Source: a bacterium
GTDB taxonomy: Bacteria > Patescibacteriota > Patescibacteriia > UBA2591 > DAOWAM01
Length of the DNA stretch: 5,970 bases
Direction: 5' to 3'
Assembly (NCBI GenBank): GCA_030634585.1
Contig: DAOWAM010000037.1
Coordinates: forward strand, 1 to 5,970
Under the pieces are notes generated by a model that worked only from the letters and a program-made list of their open reading frames with translations, did no database searches and was not told where the DNA came from. The number at the start of each line of letters is the position of its first letter. Position 1 is the first letter of the stretch. The position numbers and the translations under genes are program-made. This document shows, one piece after another, positions 5,858-5,970 of this stretch.

Positions 5858-5880
5858 ATTTTTTTATTTCTTTTTATTAG

Positions 5881-5897
5881 AGTTATAATTTATAACT
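5881..5897. repeat. Perfect AT-rich palindrome in the rpsC-rplP spacer
   Basis: The 17 bases form two exact 8-base arms, AGTTATAA at 5881-5888 and TTATAACT at 5890-5897, around one central base. On the minus strand this lies between the rpsC stop (5906-5908) and the rplP ATG (5857). As RNA it could fold into a stem of about 6-7 pairs with a small loop, but nearly all are A-U pairs. No run of U directly follows, so it does not look like an intrinsic terminator. It could be a protein-binding site, a processing site or chance. Confidence 0.45.
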
Positions 5898-5905
5898 TCC
5901 TTTGA

Positions 5906-5970
5906 TTAGTGATTAAAAATATCACCTCTATAAATCCAGATTTTTATTCCTATAGATCCATAAATTGTAT
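5906..5970 (-). CDS. rpsC: Small ribosomal subunit protein uS3, last 20 codons only
   Basis: I translated this fragment by hand. The frame entering at the right edge reads TIYGSIGIKIWIYRGDIF followed by two residues and TAA (5908-5906). This is the conserved C-terminal strand of uS3 (S3), compare the usual GxIGVKVWIxxG pattern. uS3 lies at the mRNA entrance of the 30S with uS4 and uS5. The protein normally has about 210-240 residues, so only its end is in the window. Only two residues follow the motif core, so there is no long C-terminal tail such as some bacteria have. It is the gene expected immediately upstream of rplP in S10 operons. Bases 5969-5970 belong to the preceding split codon. 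Confidence 0.93.
   Translation of the reverse strand, partial: TIYGSIGIKIWIYRGDIFNH

Overview
This window is one uninterrupted block of a bacterial ribosomal-protein operon, read entirely from the minus strand. It covers the end of the S10 cluster and most of the spc cluster. In transcription order (right to left) it holds: rpsC (last 20 codons only), rplP, rpmC, rpsQ, rplN, rplX, rplE, rpsN, rpsH, rplF, rplR, rpsE, rplO and secY (first 307 codons, running off the left edge). The genes are tightly packed, with gaps of 5 to 54 bases, so this looks like one long transcript. No stretch near 300 bases lacks a gene. I see no RNA gene, mobile element, CRISPR array or convincing terminator.

The DNA is AT-rich, roughly one third G+C by eye. 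Stop codons are TAA in 12 genes and TAG in one; TGA is never used as a stop, and none lies in-frame, so the standard bacterial code fits. The rpmD gene (uL30), normally between rpsE and rplO, is absent: only 8 bases separate the two. Together with the zinc-ribbon type of uS14, the divergent but colinear proteins and the low G+C, this best fits a Patescibacteria/CPR bacterium, a group known to lack uL30. That placement is inference: cyanobacteria, plastids and some other reduced bacteria also lack uL30. I cannot name the phylum within CPR.

Functionally the genes encode small-subunit proteins (uS3, uS17, uS14, uS8, uS5), large-subunit proteins (uL16, uL29, uL14, uL24, uL5, uL6, uL18, uL15) and the protein-conducting channel SecY. 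This links ribosome assembly to the membrane exit route for nascent proteins. uL5 and uL18 bind 5S rRNA. uL29 and uL24 lie by the peptide exit tunnel, close to where SecY docks.

There is no sign of a new multi-gene system here. The most unusual items are a serine-rich N-terminal extension of uS17 encoded by DNA far richer in G+C than the rest of its gene (about 44% against 26%), the lack of any Shine-Dalgarno-like motif before all 13 visible start codons, an altered uS8, a perfect AT-rich palindrome before rplP, and stacked -10-like hexamers before rpsH.
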